A program made the position numbers and the translations under genes. Below are positions 15,712 through 24,577 of a stretch of DNA of 50,426 nucleotides, one piece after another. The stretch comes from Deltaproteobacteria bacterium. GTDB taxonomy: Bacteria > Bdellovibrionota_C > UBA2361 > JAGFJO01. The notes beneath the pieces are model-generated. The model had not been told where the DNA came from, made no database searches, and worked only from the letters and a program-made list of their open reading frames with translations. The stretch spans positions 1-50,426 of the forward strand of contig JAGFJO010000115.1 in assembly GCA_024102635.1 (NCBI GenBank), written 5' to 3'. The stretch's first letter is position 1, and each line of letters begins with the position of its first letter.

Positions 15712-16482
15712 TTATAGGCCCACAATACTGAAGCCACAATCGACATAAGTGACTTCACCGGTAACTCCGCTGCTAAGCGAACTTAGGTAGTAAGTAGCAG
15801 TGTTTGCAACATCTTCTGTGGTGACATTGCGGCGCAGCGGGGACTTCTCGGCAAAAGATGCCAAAAGCTCACGGAAATGAGGGATACCCGAAGCAGCCAA
15901 GGTCTTGATCGGTCCGGCGGAGATTGCATTAACGCGAATATTCTGAGAACCCAGATCGGCCGCCAGATATCTAACCGAAGCCTCTAAAGCCGCCTTTGCA
16001 ACGCCCATCACATTGTAGTTGGGAACCGCCCTTTGTGAGCCAAGATAAGTAAGAGTAAGGATCGATCCTCCCGCGCTCATCATCTTTTGCGCCCGCCCGG
16101 CAACAGCTACCAATGAGTAGGCTGATACATCAAGCGCAACCCTAAATCCTTCACGGCTGGTTTGCGAAAACGGCTTCTGCAGATCCTCACGCTCGGCAAA
16201 CGCCACCGAGTGCACTACTCCATCAAGTGAACCCCATCGTGCGCCAAGCTCCTCGAACAGGCGATCCAGTTCGGCATCCGATTGTACGTCACACGGCAGA
16301 ACATTCTGGCAACCAATCGATTCAGCCAATGGCCTGAGCCGTTTTTCAATGGCGGCGTTCACATACGTGAAAGCCAGTTCAGCGCCGAGCTTATGCAGAG
16401 TATCGGCTATGCCCCAAGCAATGCTCTTCTCGTTGGCAACTCCCAGGATTAAGATCTTCTTTCCCTTTAAGCTGTCCAACAT
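15712..16482 (-). CDS. fabI: Enoyl-[acyl-carrier-protein] reductase (NADH), FabI
   Basis: Last reductive step of the type II fatty-acid elongation cycle; the target of triclosan-type inhibitors. 256 aa, usual for FabI. The atypical nucleotide-binding motif of FabI is visible (GVANEKSIAWGIA). The catalytic pair is in YNVMGVAKAALE (the Tyr-x6-Lys spacing particular to FabI), and AISAGPIKTLAASGI is the substrate-loop motif. The gene begins only 4 bp after the rplQ stop codon, so it appears to be translated from the ribosomal alpha-operon transcript. Membrane-lipid synthesis thus seems tied to ribosome and RNA polymerase synthesis here. Confidence 0.95.
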   Translation of the reverse strand: MLDSLKGKKILILGVANEKSIAWGIADTLHKLGAELAFTYVNAAIEKRLRPLAESIGCQNVLPCDVQSDAELDRLFEELGARWGSLDGVVHSVAFAEREDLQKPFSQTSREGFRVALDVSAYSLVAVAGRAQKMMSAGGSILTLTYLGSQRAVPNYNVMGVAKAALEASVRYLAADLGSQNIRVNAISAGPIKTLAASGIPHFRELLASFAEKSPLRRNVTTEDVANTATYYLSSLSSGVTGEVTYVDCGFSIVGL

Positions 16483-16486
16483 TTTA

Positions 16487-16981
16487 CTATTCCTCTTTCT
16501 TGGACTTAGCAGCCTTCTTGGGAGCCTTCGCCTTGGCAGGAGCAGCCTTCTTTGACTTGGCCGCTGAGGTCTTCGGCGCAGCTTTGTTTTCGGCGGGAGC
16601 CTCTTTAGCTGAAGCGCCCTTCTTCGGGCCTTCTACAAACTCGATGAACGCCATTTCAGCCGCATCACCATGCCTAAAATTAGCGCGCACAATACGGAGG
16701 TATCCTCCGTTACGGTTCTTGAAGCGCGGGGCAATATCGTCAAAAAGCTTCTCCACTGCCTTTTTGTTCAGGATATATGAAAGAGCCTGGCGCCGTGCAT
16801 GCAAGGTGCCGCTCTTGCCCAAAGTTATCAGCTTCTCCGTGACGCGCCGAAGATCCTTAGCTTTCTCAACTGTAGTCTTGCAGCGCTCCGTGAGCAGCAG
16901 CGAAGTAGCCATGTTTCTCAACATCGCCCTGCGATGCGAGGCCGTACGGCCGAACTTTCTCTTATCAACTTGATGACGCAT
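16487..16981 (-). CDS. rplQ: 50S ribosomal protein L17 with Lys/Ala-rich tail
   Basis: A 23S rRNA-binding protein near the peptide exit site. The core (residues 1-120) is typical: MRHQVDKRKFGRTASHRRAM, then LLLTERCKTTVEKAKDLRR and the central LRIVRANFRHGDAAEMAFIE. At 164 aa it is about 40 residues longer than the usual form. The extra part is a C-terminal tail of almost only Lys, Ala and Pro with Glu/Ser, certainly disordered and probably lying on rRNA or at the exit rim. L22 and L23, also at the exit, carry similar tails. Last ribosomal gene of the alpha operon, directly followed by fabI. Confidence 0.97.
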   Translation of the reverse strand: MRHQVDKRKFGRTASHRRAMLRNMATSLLLTERCKTTVEKAKDLRRVTEKLITLGKSGTLHARRQALSYILNKKAVEKLFDDIAPRFKNRNGGYLRIVRANFRHGDAAEMAFIEFVEGPKKGASAKEAPAENKAAPKTSAAKSKKAAPAKAKAPKKAAKSKKEE

Positions 16982-17004
16982 ACAGCATCCTTAATTAAAG
17001 CGGC

Positions 17005-18021
17005 CTAATGGTCCGGATGCTCGCGAATCTGCTCAAGATCCTTCCTTGAAGGGAAATCCTCAAGCTTCATTCCGAGCGAGAGGCCCATTTCGCCCAACAG
17101 CTCTTTAATTTCATTCAGCGACTTACGGCCGAAGTTTTTCGTTCGAAGCATCTCTGCCTCGGTCTTCTGCACTAATTCGCCGATATACTTAATATCAGCA
17201 TTCTCGAGACAGTTTGCGCTTCTAACGCTGAGCTCTATCTCGTCAATGCGGCGGAAAAGGTTCTCGTTGAACTTCTTCTTCGGCTCTTCCTGCCGGGGAG
17301 CTTCCTCCTCCATAATTAGGTTTTCACCAACGAATATCGCCAACTGATCGGCGAGAATATGCGCTGCTTGAGCAACGGCCGATCTTGGATCAATGCTACC
17401 GTTAGTCCAAATCTCCATGATCAGCTTGTCATAGTCTGTGCGTTGTCCGACACGCGCATTGGTAACGACATGATTGACACGGCGAATCGGGGAAAAAATA
17501 GAATCGAGGAAGATTGTGCCCATCGGCGCGCCTTCAACTCGGTTCTTATCCGCCGCTACATAACCGCGTCCCACCTTGATTGTAAGGTCCATCTTCAAGC
17601 TGGCTCCATCGCCTAAGCTTGCTATATGAAACTGGGGATTAAGCACCTCGACGCTCGGGTCGCCGGTGATCATGCCGGCGGTTACCTCTCCCGGACCTTG
17701 AGCCTCGATCCTTACCCTGGCCTCTTCTTTATCTTCCAGGCGAACGACAACTTCCTTTAGATTCAGAACGATCTCAGTTACATCCTCAACTACTCCAGGA
17801 ATGGTGGAGAATTCATGCATAACGCCTTCGATATTGATGGCGGTCACGGCTGCACCTTGCAGGGAAGAGAGTAGTACTCTTCTCAGCGCGTTGCCGATCG
17901 TGATACCAAAACCGCGCTCCAGCGGCTCCGCTACGAATTTACCGTAACGGCCATCCTCGGTGCCCTCGTCAACTTCTATCCTTTTCGGATGTATTAGGTC
18001 TTTTAAGCTAATGCGCTTCAT
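17005..18021 (-). CDS. rpoA: RNA polymerase alpha subunit
   Basis: Dimerises to start assembly of RNA polymerase and contacts activators and UP elements. 338 aa, close to E. coli (329). The N-terminal assembly domain includes [20 protein letters not shown] (the 45-loop region for beta contact) and THxx-like regions through residue 235. The linker ([15 protein letters not shown]) is acidic then basic. The CTD (about 260-335) has [20 protein letters not shown], with the Arg equivalent of E. coli R265, and [12 protein letters not shown], so UP-element binding is expected. It lies in the usual place between rpsD and rplQ, with 43 bp upstream and 23 bp downstream gaps. Confidence 0.98.
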   Translation of the reverse strand: MKRISLKDLIHPKRIEVDEGTEDGRYGKFVAEPLERGFGITIGNALRRVLLSSLQGAAVTAINIEGVMHEFSTIPGVVEDVTEIVLNLKEVVVRLEDKEEARVRIEAQGPGEVTAGMITGDPSVEVLNPQFHIASLGDGASLKMDLTIKVGRGYVAADKNRVEGAPMGTIFLDSIFSPIRRVNHVVTNARVGQRTDYDKLIMEIWTNGSIDPRSAVAQAAHILADQLAIFVGENLIMEEEAPRQEEPKKKFNENLFRRIDEIELSVRSANCLENADIKYIGELVQKTEAEMLRTKNFGRKSLNEIKELLGEMGLSLGMKLEDFPSRKDLEQIREHPDH

Positions 18022-18064
18022 TCGACGCCCTCTCCCAATAAGTGCAAAGATTGAAAAACTTTTA

Positions 18065-18691
18065 CTATCTAGAATATAACTCGACGATCAGCTGCTCGTT
18101 CATATTCTGTGGCATCTGTTCTCGCGTTGGCAAGGCCTTGACCGTGCCCTTAACGTTCTGCTTATCCAGTGCCAGCCAATCCGGAATAATGCGCCCCTCT
18201 GCTGAAACCATGGCAGCATGAATTCCAGGAATCTTTTTGCTTTTCTCTACAACTTCAACCACGTCGCCGGCATTTATTAGCTGAGAGACGATATTTACAG
18301 GCTTTCCGTTAACTAGAATGTGTCCATGACTGACCAACTGGCGCGCCTCCCTGCGGGAGACGGCAAACCCTAATCGATAGACAATATTGTCTAGCCGGCG
18401 TTCCATATTCAACAATAGCTCGGTACCGGTTACGCCCTTAGTGCGGGCCGCGCGGTCGTATGCGGCGCGGAACTGTTTCTCAACCAGCCCATAAATTCGC
18501 TTCACCTTCTGCTTCTGCCGAAGCTGTATCTTGTAGTCTGAAAATGCCTGACGTCCCTTACCATGCTGTCCCGGTCCGCCCTCGCGGCGTTCGACGGCGC
18601 ATTTGCTGGTGAAACATCGCTCGCCTTTCAGAAAAAGCTTTTCACCCTCTCGGCGGCATAAACGACAAACTGGACCTCTGTAGCGTGCCAT
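18065..18691 (-). CDS. rpsD: 30S ribosomal protein S4 (zinc-binding form)
   Basis: Primary 16S rRNA binder that starts 30S assembly and, in many bacteria, represses the alpha operon. 208 aa. The N-terminus has C9, C12, C26 and C31 (CRLCRREGE and ERCFTSKC), the four-Cys Zn form. The S4 RNA-binding domain covers about residues 98-160 (RRLDNIVYRLGFAVSRREAR, then SHGHILVNGKPVNIVSQ). It lies between rpsK and rpoA. If S4 autoregulation exists here, the 180-nt leader before rpmJ is the most likely target. Confidence 0.97.
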   Translation of the reverse strand: MARYRGPVCRLCRREGEKLFLKGERCFTSKCAVERREGGPGQHGKGRQAFSDYKIQLRQKQKVKRIYGLVEKQFRAAYDRAARTKGVTGTELLLNMERRLDNIVYRLGFAVSRREARQLVSHGHILVNGKPVNIVSQLINAGDVVEVVEKSKKIPGIHAAMVSAEGRIIPDWLALDKQNVKGTVKALPTREQMPQNMNEQLIVELYSR

Positions 18692-18710
18692 TTTCTAATA
18701 TACCCTCAAC

Positions 18711-19121
18711 TTAAACTCTTCTGCTCTTACGCGGCCTGCAGCCGTTGTGCGGAATAGGAGTAATATCCTTGATCAAAGTAATATTCAGACCCGACGTATG
18801 CAGTGCCCTGAGAGCCGATTCACGGCCTGAGCCCGGACCCTTCACATAAACGGTTACCGATCTCACGCCATGCTCACGGGCTTTACGGGCAGCCGACTCT
18901 CCAGCCACCTGTGCTGCAAAGGGGGTGGATTTACGAGACCCCTTGAATCCGTTAGAGCCGGCGCTTGACCAGCTCAGCACATTGCCTATCGGATCAGTAA
19001 TTGTAACAACTGTGTTGTTGAAAGTGGCATGAATATGAGCCACACCAACAGGCACATTCTTCTTGGTCTTTTTTTTCTTTACTGTTGTTGAACCAGCTGC
19101 TGCGGTCTTTGCTTCTGCCAA
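18711..19121 (-). CDS. rpsK: 30S ribosomal protein S11
   Basis: Platform protein that helps form the mRNA exit/Shine-Dalgarno cleft of the 30S subunit. 136 aa; the conserved part begins near residue 25 ([18 protein letters not shown]). The signature includes [14 protein letters not shown] and the end is [14 protein letters not shown], the normal basic tail. The first 24 residues are an Ala/Lys/Thr-rich extension. The IPHNG sequence is where some bacteria carry isoaspartate. The gene lies between rpsM and rpsD in standard order. Confidence 0.97.
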   Translation of the reverse strand: MAEAKTAAAGSTTVKKKKTKKNVPVGVAHIHATFNNTVVTITDPIGNVLSWSSAGSNGFKGSRKSTPFAAQVAGESAARKAREHGVRSVTVYVKGPGSGRESALRALHTSGLNITLIKDITPIPHNGCRPRKSRRV

Positions 19122-19146
19122 GGTACTAATCCTCCCTTCTACTCAA

Positions 19147-19530
19147 CTATTTCTTGGTTGCCTGTTTCTTACCTGTAATCGGTGCGCGGCGCGGTCCTTT
19201 TCTCGTGCGCGCATTAGTGCGTGTTCGTTGCCCCCGAGCCGGGAGACCCTTACGATGGCGCAAGCCGCGATAACAACCGAGATCCATCAGCCGCTTAATC
19301 GACATCTGAACTTCCCGGCGCAGATCACCCTCCACTTTCTCGCGTGTCTCGATAATGTTTCTTATGCGAGCCACTTCCTCTTCAGTGAGCTTGTCGGTGC
19401 GGGTATCGACGCTCACCTTTGCCTCGTTAAGTATCTCTTGAGACTTGCTCAGGCCAATTCCGAAAATGTAGGTAAGACCTGTGACGACTCTCTTATTTCG
19501 CGGTAAGTCAACTCCAGCAATGCGCGGCAT
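19147..19530 (-). CDS. rpsM: 30S ribosomal protein S13
   Basis: Head protein of the 30S subunit that contacts P-site tRNA and bridges to L5/L31. 127 aa from [15 protein letters not shown]; an upstream in-frame ATG would add 18 residues overlapping rpmJ and is not used by the family. [14 protein letters not shown] and [20 protein letters not shown] are the conserved motifs, and the basic C-terminal tail (TGKKQATKK) reaches toward tRNA. It begins 22 bp after rpmJ. Confidence 0.97.
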   Translation of the reverse strand: MPRIAGVDLPRNKRVVTGLTYIFGIGLSKSQEILNEAKVSVDTRTDKLTEEEVARIRNIIETREKVEGDLRREVQMSIKRLMDLGCYRGLRHRKGLPARGQRTRTNARTRKGPRRAPITGKKQATKK

Positions 19531-19552
19531 TACATCTCTCCAAAATAAAAAA

Positions 19553-19669
19553 CTACCCTTGTCGCTGTTTGTGTTTGGGCACACGCTTACATACGACGTA
19601 AGTTACGCCCTTGCGCTTGACGACTTTGCAATATGCACAGATTGGTTTGACCGAAGCCCTGACTTTCAT
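19553..19669 (-). CDS. rpmJ: 50S ribosomal protein L36 (zinc-binding form)
   Basis: 38 aa, read directly from the - strand: begins [20 protein letters not shown] and ends [12 protein letters not shown]11, C14, C27 and H32 form the C-C-C-H zinc ribbon of the C+ form. It binds 23S rRNA near the factor-binding side of the 50S subunit. It sits 22 bp before rpsM in the normal order and is the first gene of the alpha operon here, since infA, which usually precedes it, is absent. About 190 nt upstream is a candidate promoter. Confidence 0.95.
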   Translation of the reverse strand: MKVRASVKPICAYCKVVKRKGVTYVVCKRVPKHKQRQG

Positions 19670-19857
19670 CGATTTTTCTTAACAAAAATATGAGCGATAG
19701 CAAAAACAAAAACCCCCCTCCTCACCATCCGCATTTCCGACGGTAAGCAGCGCGGCAATAGCTATCTAGCCCCAGCATTTACAGCGCAGTGTTAACTGCC
19801 CAGGATGCTTACTGCTCTTGAGAACAGCCGGCAAGGCCGATTCCTGCGAGGCGAAGC

Positions 19858-19887
19858 ATCTTAGCATCATTTCTTAAAAGATAACAA
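19858..19887 (-). promoter_or_regulatory. Candidate promoter of the alpha operon
   Basis: TTGTTA, an 18-bp spacer and an extended -10 TGC-TAAGAT, about 190 bp upstream of rpmJ. In most bacteria the alpha genes are read from the spc transcript, so a local promoter fits the 417-bp gap after adk. Confidence 0.4.
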
Positions 19888-19895
19888 GATCATGC

Positions 19896-19931
19896 GGGTC
19901 AAAATCCGTTTCCGTCACCGATTTTTGACCC
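19896..19931. promoter_or_regulatory. Stem-loop upstream of the alpha-operon promoter
   Basis: GGGTCAAAATC pairs with GATTTTTGACCC (one bulged base), enclosing a 13-nt loop. It lies between the adk stop codon and the candidate promoter. There is no T-run on the - strand, so it is an atypical terminator or a protein-binding or mRNA-processing site. Confidence 0.6.
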
Positions 19932-20086
19932 ACGTCAGGGGCGGCCTAGCTTCCATCAAAAGAATTGTCCTTACCGGCATTTATTCTGGTGATCGCTCTA
20001 ACCAGCCGAAAACTGAGCTGTTCCCGGCCTTCTCGGTACTCCCGGACCTGGCACTTTCCTCAATCACAGGCCCGAATGGTGCCGAA

Positions 20087-20674
20087 CTAGCAGCTGACGG
20101 CAGCGGACACCCTTTCGTGAACCTCCTCAATAGTCCCAAGTCCACTCACTTCACTTACCATGCCCCGATCTTTGTAGTACTGGGTTACCGGGGCAGTCTG
20201 CTCCCAATAAACCTGAAGACGCTTAGCACTGACATCTGCATTATCGTCGCTGCGGCCTGAGCCGCCCTCGCCTCGCTTTCTGATTCTCTCTAGCAGCACC
20301 TGTTCGGGTACTATTAGGTCGATAATATGAGTAAGCGGCTGATTAACTTTGTCGAGAAGCGCAGTGAGAGAGCGCGCCTGCTCTACCGTTCTTGGAAATC
20401 CGTCAAGCAAGAAACCGTTTGTGCAATCCGATTGGGAGATCCTCTCGCGGATCAAATCCACCACCACCTCATCGGGAACCAGGCTGCCGCTGTCCAGGTA
20501 TCCCTTAACCTTGAGTCCGAGCTCTGATCCCGCCTTCACGGCGGCACGCATCATCTCACCCGTTGAGATATGAGCGATGCCGCACCTGCCGGCGATCTTG
20601 ACCGCTTGAGTGCCCTTCCCAGCGCCGGGAGGACCCAATATCACGATGCGTTTGTTTGTCGAGCTATCCGCCAT
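20087..20674 (-). CDS. adk: Adenylate kinase (short-lid form)
   Basis: Interconverts ATP + AMP and 2 ADP. 195 aa. The P-loop is ILGPPGAGKGTQA (about residues 12-23), followed by the AMP-binding HISTGEMMRAAV and GFLLDGFPRTVEQA. The LID region is short (RIRKRGEGGSGRSDDNAD), without the 27-residue zinc/hydrogen-bonded LID of the long bacterial form, so it is a short-lid enzyme. The usual neighbour map is missing downstream. It follows secY by 41 bp and closes the spc operon. Confidence 0.96.
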   Translation of the reverse strand: MADSSTNKRIVILGPPGAGKGTQAVKIAGRCGIAHISTGEMMRAAVKAGSELGLKVKGYLDSGSLVPDEVVVDLIRERISQSDCTNGFLLDGFPRTVEQARSLTALLDKVNQPLTHIIDLIVPEQVLLERIRKRGEGGSGRSDDNADVSAKRLQVYWEQTAPVTQYYKDRGMVSEVSGLGTIEEVHERVSAAVSC

Positions 20675-20715
20675 ACACTACCTCCCCGGAAGCCTATAGC
20701 CACCCTACGGGCGCT

Positions 20716-22056
20716 TTACTTCCTAATAAGCCGCGGTCCCATCTTACCCATGGCTGCAACTCCGCCTTTTGACTTCGAGCTGCGGCTCATAAAAGCTTCA
20801 TAGTTTCTCGCGACGATTAGAGACTCGATCTGAGAAGCGGTGTCTAGTGTGACGCCTACAACGATCAGCACGGCCGTGCCGCCGAACACGTATGCGAACT
20901 GCGTAACCCCAAAACTGAAATAAAACTCCTGCGGCAAGACGCACACGGCGGAGATATAAATAGACCCCCAAAGCGTCAATCGATTGAGGACACTGTATAA
21001 GAAGTCGGATGTCTGCTTCCCGGGCCGAACAGTTGGGATGAAGCCTCCATTCTTGCGGAGATTCTCGGCCACATCAACCGGATTGAAAACTACAGCAGTG
21101 TAAAAGAAGCAGAAAACCACTATCAAAACTACGAACATTATGTTGTAGCCGGCATTGCCCGGATGAAAGTGACTGCCTATATCCTGCCAAAACTCACTCG
21201 TACTGAATGAGAACATGCTGGCGAATAGCACCATAAATGCCGAAGCAAATATCGGCGGGATCACGCCCGACATATTAACCTTCAAGGGAAGATACTGGGT
21301 TTGAGCCTGCGCGAGCTGATTGCCCACCATGCGGCGTGGGTACTGAACCGGGATCTTACGGTGCGATCTCTCCACGTAAACAATCGCCATGATGGTTGCA
21401 ATACAAAAAACTAAAAGGAGTAACACGGCAAGAGGAGAGATATCACCGGTTCGCGCAAGCGCAATGGTTGAAACCATTACCTCCGGCATACGGGCCACAA
21501 TGCCGGCGAAAATAATTATACTTACACCGTTGCCGATGCCTTTCTCCGTTATTTGCTCTCCGAGCCACATAATGAATGCGGTCCCGGCAGTCAGAGTGAA
21601 CATAGTAGAGATCCTGAAGGTCCATCCCGGGTCTACAACGAGTCCCTGGCTTTCGAGGCCGCGAGCTATCCAGAAGCTTTGGAAAAGCGCCAAAATAATG
21701 GTGCCGATACGTGTGTAACGTGTGAGCACCCGCCGGCCCGAATCGCCCTCTTTACGGAGCGCCTCGAGCTTTGGAATCGTAGGAGTGAGAAGCTGAATAA
21801 CGATGGACACGCTGATGTAAGGTGCAATGCCGAGAGTGAAAATTGAAAAGTACTCTAAAGCTCCTCCGGAGAAGAGGTTAATCATTCCAAAAAGAGTTCC
21901 CTCGCCGGTGTCAAACATGTTGCGAAGCGCTTCGACGTTAACGCCGGGTGTCGAAACAAAGACCCCTAGCCGGTAAACGGCCAGCATAGAAAGCGTAAAT
22001 ATGATACGCCTATTAAGCTCAGGAATCCTAAACGCTTGGGCTAAATTACCTACCAT
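20716..22056 (-). CDS. secY: Protein translocase subunit SecY
   Basis: Channel-forming subunit of the SecYEG translocon in the inner membrane. 446 aa with ten hydrophobic segments. The N-terminal helix LAQAFRIPELNRRIIFTLSM is typical, the plug/TM2 region follows, and the cytoplasmic loop YVERSHRKIPVQYPRRMVG (TM6-TM7 loop) is the ribosome and SecA docking motif. The C-terminus is short and basic (SSKSKGGVAAMGKMG). Its partner secE is at the other end of the superlocus. A 134-bp gap separates it from rplO, longer than usual in the spc operon and carrying a GCACAC/GTGTGC inverted repeat. Confidence 0.97.
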   Translation of the reverse strand: MVGNLAQAFRIPELNRRIIFTLSMLAVYRLGVFVSTPGVNVEALRNMFDTGEGTLFGMINLFSGGALEYFSIFTLGIAPYISVSIVIQLLTPTIPKLEALRKEGDSGRRVLTRYTRIGTIILALFQSFWIARGLESQGLVVDPGWTFRISTMFTLTAGTAFIMWLGEQITEKGIGNGVSIIIFAGIVARMPEVMVSTIALARTGDISPLAVLLLLVFCIATIMAIVYVERSHRKIPVQYPRRMVGNQLAQAQTQYLPLKVNMSGVIPPIFASAFMVLFASMFSFSTSEFWQDIGSHFHPGNAGYNIMFVVLIVVFCFFYTAVVFNPVDVAENLRKNGGFIPTVRPGKQTSDFLYSVLNRLTLWGSIYISAVCVLPQEFYFSFGVTQFAYVFGGTAVLIVVGVTLDTASQIESLIVARNYEAFMSRSSKSKGGVAAMGKMGPRLIRK

Positions 22057-22190
22057 TGACCTTTAACCAAAAGTAAAAAAGCACACCAAAGCGCTGCATA
22101 ACTTGTATTGCGACGCCTTCAATGTGTGCTCTATATATTTTCACTTTGAAACTCAGCTGTCCTGCCGAGGCTGCCTACCAGAGCGGTCGG

Positions 22191-22691
22191 CTACTTACTA
22201 GAGGTCTGCTCGCCCTCTTGCCGCTCAACTTTCTCTACCAGCGTAACACTGCCTCCCAGTGACTCGATCTTTTTTCTGGCAGATTCCGAAATGGCATCAA
22301 CCACCACGGAGACCTTTTTGGATAATGTCCCGCCCCCTAGAATTTTCACTCCGGCTTTGTTTCCTGCCTTCATTCTGATTCCCGCGGAAGCTAGCTTTTC
22401 GGCGTCAATCGTCTCGCCTTCGGCGAACGAATCCAATGCGCTTAGGTTCACCTCTGTATACTGATTAAGGCCAAGCCGCCTCTGACGAGACCTGAATCCC
22501 AGTTTCGGCAAACGTCTGTATAGCGGCATTTGACCACCTTCAAAGCCGGCCCGCACTTTGCCGCCGGTTCTCGCCGTCTGACCTTTACCTCCACGGCCCG
22601 ATGTTTTCCCAAGCCCAGAAGACTCTCCGCGTCCCACTCTGACCTTTCTGCTGCGGGCACCTTTGGGCGGGGCTAATTCAGATAACTTCAT
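22191..22691 (-). CDS. rplO: 50S ribosomal protein L15
   Basis: Late 50S assembly protein bound to 23S rRNA. 166 aa from MKLSELAPPKGARSRKVRVG, chosen because AGGAGAG lies just upstream; a 13-residue longer form is unlikely. The glycine-rich N-terminal extension (GRGESSGLGKTSGRGGKGQT) threads into the subunit. The C-terminal domain has VKILGGGTLSKKVSVVVDA. A C-terminal Glu/Gln/Ser tail adds roughly 15 residues. Standard place between rpmD and secY. Confidence 0.96.
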   Translation of the reverse strand: MKLSELAPPKGARSRKVRVGRGESSGLGKTSGRGGKGQTARTGGKVRAGFEGGQMPLYRRLPKLGFRSRQRRLGLNQYTEVNLSALDSFAEGETIDAEKLASAGIRMKAGNKAGVKILGGGTLSKKVSVVVDAISESARKKIESLGGSVTLVEKVERQEGEQTSSK

Positions 22692-22753
22692 GACAACTCT
22701 CCTCTTATTCAACAGCGCGTAGCCGTACAACGGGCGCGCCTTACCTCATGCCG

Positions 22754-22993
22754 CTATTTTTCGCTCACTTCCAAAAGATAATCGACTTTGCGAATCAACC
22801 CCATCAGCGCCTGGTTCGGATTCTTAAAGCTGCGCTGCTTGCCGATACGGCCCAAGCCGAGCGCGCTAAGCGTGTCTTTGACTCTGTCAGTCCGCCCTGC
22901 ACTGCTGCGTGTCTGCCTAACCGTAACTTCGGCCGGCAGTATTATTGATCTACCTTTCTTACCGGTTCTTTTGTCGGAACTTTTCTGATTCAT
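22754..22993 (-). CDS. rpmD: 50S ribosomal protein L30
   Basis: Small 23S rRNA-binding protein. 79 aa; the family core (about 60 aa) starts near residue 20 (EVTVRQTRSSAGRTDRVKDT), with LGLGRIGKQRSFKNPNQALM as the signature and MGLIRKVDYLLEV at the end. The first 18 residues are a Lys-rich extension. It lies between rpsE and rplO as usual. Confidence 0.95.
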   Translation of the reverse strand: MNQKSSDKRTGKKGRSIILPAEVTVRQTRSSAGRTDRVKDTLSALGLGRIGKQRSFKNPNQALMGLIRKVDYLLEVSEK

Positions 22994-23010
22994 ATACTTT
23001 ACCGAGTCAT

Positions 23011-23547
23011 TTAGTACGGCGCATAGCCTAAATCATCTATCGATACTCGCCTCATGGCAGCTGTAACCTCCGGCTCTCGCAGCTTCAGCAAGCCATCAAG
23101 CACTGCGTAAAGCACATTTTGAGGGCTTGTCGAGCCGAGGCATTTGGTGCGGATATCCTTTATCCCAGTTACGTCCATAACTGCGCGCACCACCGACCCG
23201 GCGATAACACCGGTACCCGGCTGCCCTGGCTTGAGAACCACTGAAGATGGACCAAACTTTCCGATCACGTCATGCGGAATAGTCACTCCTCGAATCGGCA
23301 CACGAACAAGGCTCTTTCTGGCGCTCTCGGCTGCTTTGGAGATCGCGTCGGGAACCTCGGCGGCCTTACCCAATCCGAAGCCGAAATGCCCCCGGCCATC
23401 GCCTACTACCACCAAAGCGCTGAAACTGAAGCGGCGTCCGCCCTTTACGACCTTGGCGACACGGTTGATGTGAACCGTCTTCTCGGTCAGCTCCCCGACC
23501 AGGTCGCGTCGTACTCTGCGTTTATCGAATTTGTCCTTAAGTGCCAT
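23011..23547 (-). CDS. rpsE: 30S ribosomal protein S5
   Basis: Takes part in decoding accuracy and mRNA helicase activity at the entry channel. 178 aa. The N-terminal dsRBD-like domain contains [17 protein letters not shown] sequence (here [20 protein letters not shown]), then [16 protein letters not shown]. The C-terminal domain has [19 protein letters not shown] and [20 protein letters not shown]. Standard place between rplR and rpmD, with short gaps. Confidence 0.97.
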   Translation of the reverse strand: MALKDKFDKRRVRRDLVGELTEKTVHINRVAKVVKGGRRFSFSALVVVGDGRGHFGFGLGKAAEVPDAISKAAESARKSLVRVPIRGVTIPHDVIGKFGPSSVVLKPGQPGTGVIAGSVVRAVMDVTGIKDIRTKCLGSTSPQNVLYAVLDGLLKLREPEVTAAMRRVSIDDLGYAPY

Positions 23548-23562
23548 CTGCTGTCCTCGTTC

Positions 23563-23973
23563 CTATACCTTTAGTCCGGCCTCCCTCGCTCCATCCGCCA
23601 CGGCCTTCACCCTGCCTTTGAAGACATAACCGTTGCGATCGAATACGACATGCTCAATTTTTTTATCAAGACTCCTTTTTGCCAGAAGACGGCCGACTGC
23701 GCGCGCCGAAGCTACACTCTTGGAGCTGCGCGCGTTATTATGCGAATCGTCCTTGCCAAGTGCTGACAGCTCAGCTTGCAGGTCCTTGTCCAATGTCGAT
23801 GCGCTTACCAAGGTCTCGCCAGAAACGTCGGAAATGATCTGCCCGTAGATATGCTTAGAGCTCTTAAAAATACTAAGGCGCGGACGTTCCCCCGTTCCGA
23901 CAATCTTCTTACGAATCCGAATCTTTGTCCTGAGGCGAGCTTTCTTTCTTTTTGCTAAAGCGCTCTCACTCAT
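23563..23973 (-). CDS. rplR: 50S ribosomal protein L18
   Basis: Binds 5S rRNA in the central protuberance with L5. 136 aa. The basic N-terminus ([20 protein letters not shown]) and [20 protein letters not shown] are the 5S-binding part; [15 protein letters not shown] and [20 protein letters not shown] form the conserved core. It is somewhat longer than the usual 117-120 aa, due to the N-terminus and an insert near [15 protein letters not shown]. Confidence 0.97.
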   Translation of the reverse strand: MSESALAKRKKARLRTKIRIRKKIVGTGERPRLSIFKSSKHIYGQIISDVSGETLVSASTLDKDLQAELSALGKDDSHNNARSSKSVASARAVGRLLAKRSLDKKIEHVVFDRNGYVFKGRVKAVADGAREAGLKV

Positions 23974-23996
23974 AATTAATACCTCCGAGCTTAAAT

Positions 23997-24551
23997 TTAC
24001 TTCTTACCGGTCTTTCCAGCTTTGCGGCGAATAGATTCGTCGCTGTACTTAATACCTTTTCCAAGGTAAGGCTCCGGCGGCTGCACCTTGCGAATTTTTT
24101 GCGCAATGGTGCCGAGCAGCTGCCTGTCGGCCGATTCAAGATCGATGATTACGGTTTTTTGCGCGGTCGTTCTGACTGCAGCCTTAACCTCCTTGGGTAC
24201 CTCCACCACTACTTTATGCGAGAATCCTACCGAAAGAGTAAGTTTCTGGCCTTGCGCATCGGCGTTGAACCCTACCCCAACTAGTTCCAATGATCGCTTC
24301 CAGCCGGTGCTCACACCATGAACCATATTGTTGATGGTGGCGCGAGCAGTGCCGTAATCGGCTCTGATATTGCCGCCTCCCTGTTTACCGGCCTTCACGG
24401 TAATCTCACCGTTCTCGATCTGCACATCGACTCCCGGTCCCGGACGGAACTCCAGCTTGCCGCGCGGCCCTTCCACACTTACCACACCCTGCGAAAACGC
24501 TGCCTTGACCCCGTTTGGGACCGCGACAGGTATTTTACCGATACGTGACAT
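23997..24551 (-). CDS. rplF: 50S ribosomal protein L6
   Basis: Sits near the sarcin-ricin loop and the factor-binding site. 184 aa, normal. Two tandem homologous domains are visible: the first starts [20 protein letters not shown], and the second follows [20 protein letters not shown]. The C-terminal signature is [20 protein letters not shown]. Standard place between rpsH and rplR. Confidence 0.97.
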   Translation of the reverse strand: MSRIGKIPVAVPNGVKAAFSQGVVSVEGPRGKLEFRPGPGVDVQIENGEITVKAGKQGGGNIRADYGTARATINNMVHGVSTGWKRSLELVGVGFNADAQGQKLTLSVGFSHKVVVEVPKEVKAAVRTTAQKTVIIDLESADRQLLGTIAQKIRKVQPPEPYLGKGIKYSDESIRRKAGKTGKK

Positions 24552-24577
24552 GACAGTACCTTGCTAATTATAATTTT

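Larger units (their letters stand above)
19670..20086 (-). other. 417-bp gap between adk and rpmJ (alpha-operon leader)
   Basis: map and infA usually lie here, but no reading frame resembles either. Reading along the - strand, the gap holds a stem-loop (19896-19931), a candidate promoter (19858-19887), then a leader of about 180 nt with several short inverted repeats. A G-run followed by two T-runs lies near 19700-19720. Length and place fit an autoregulatory leader for S4; that is inference. Confidence 0.5.
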
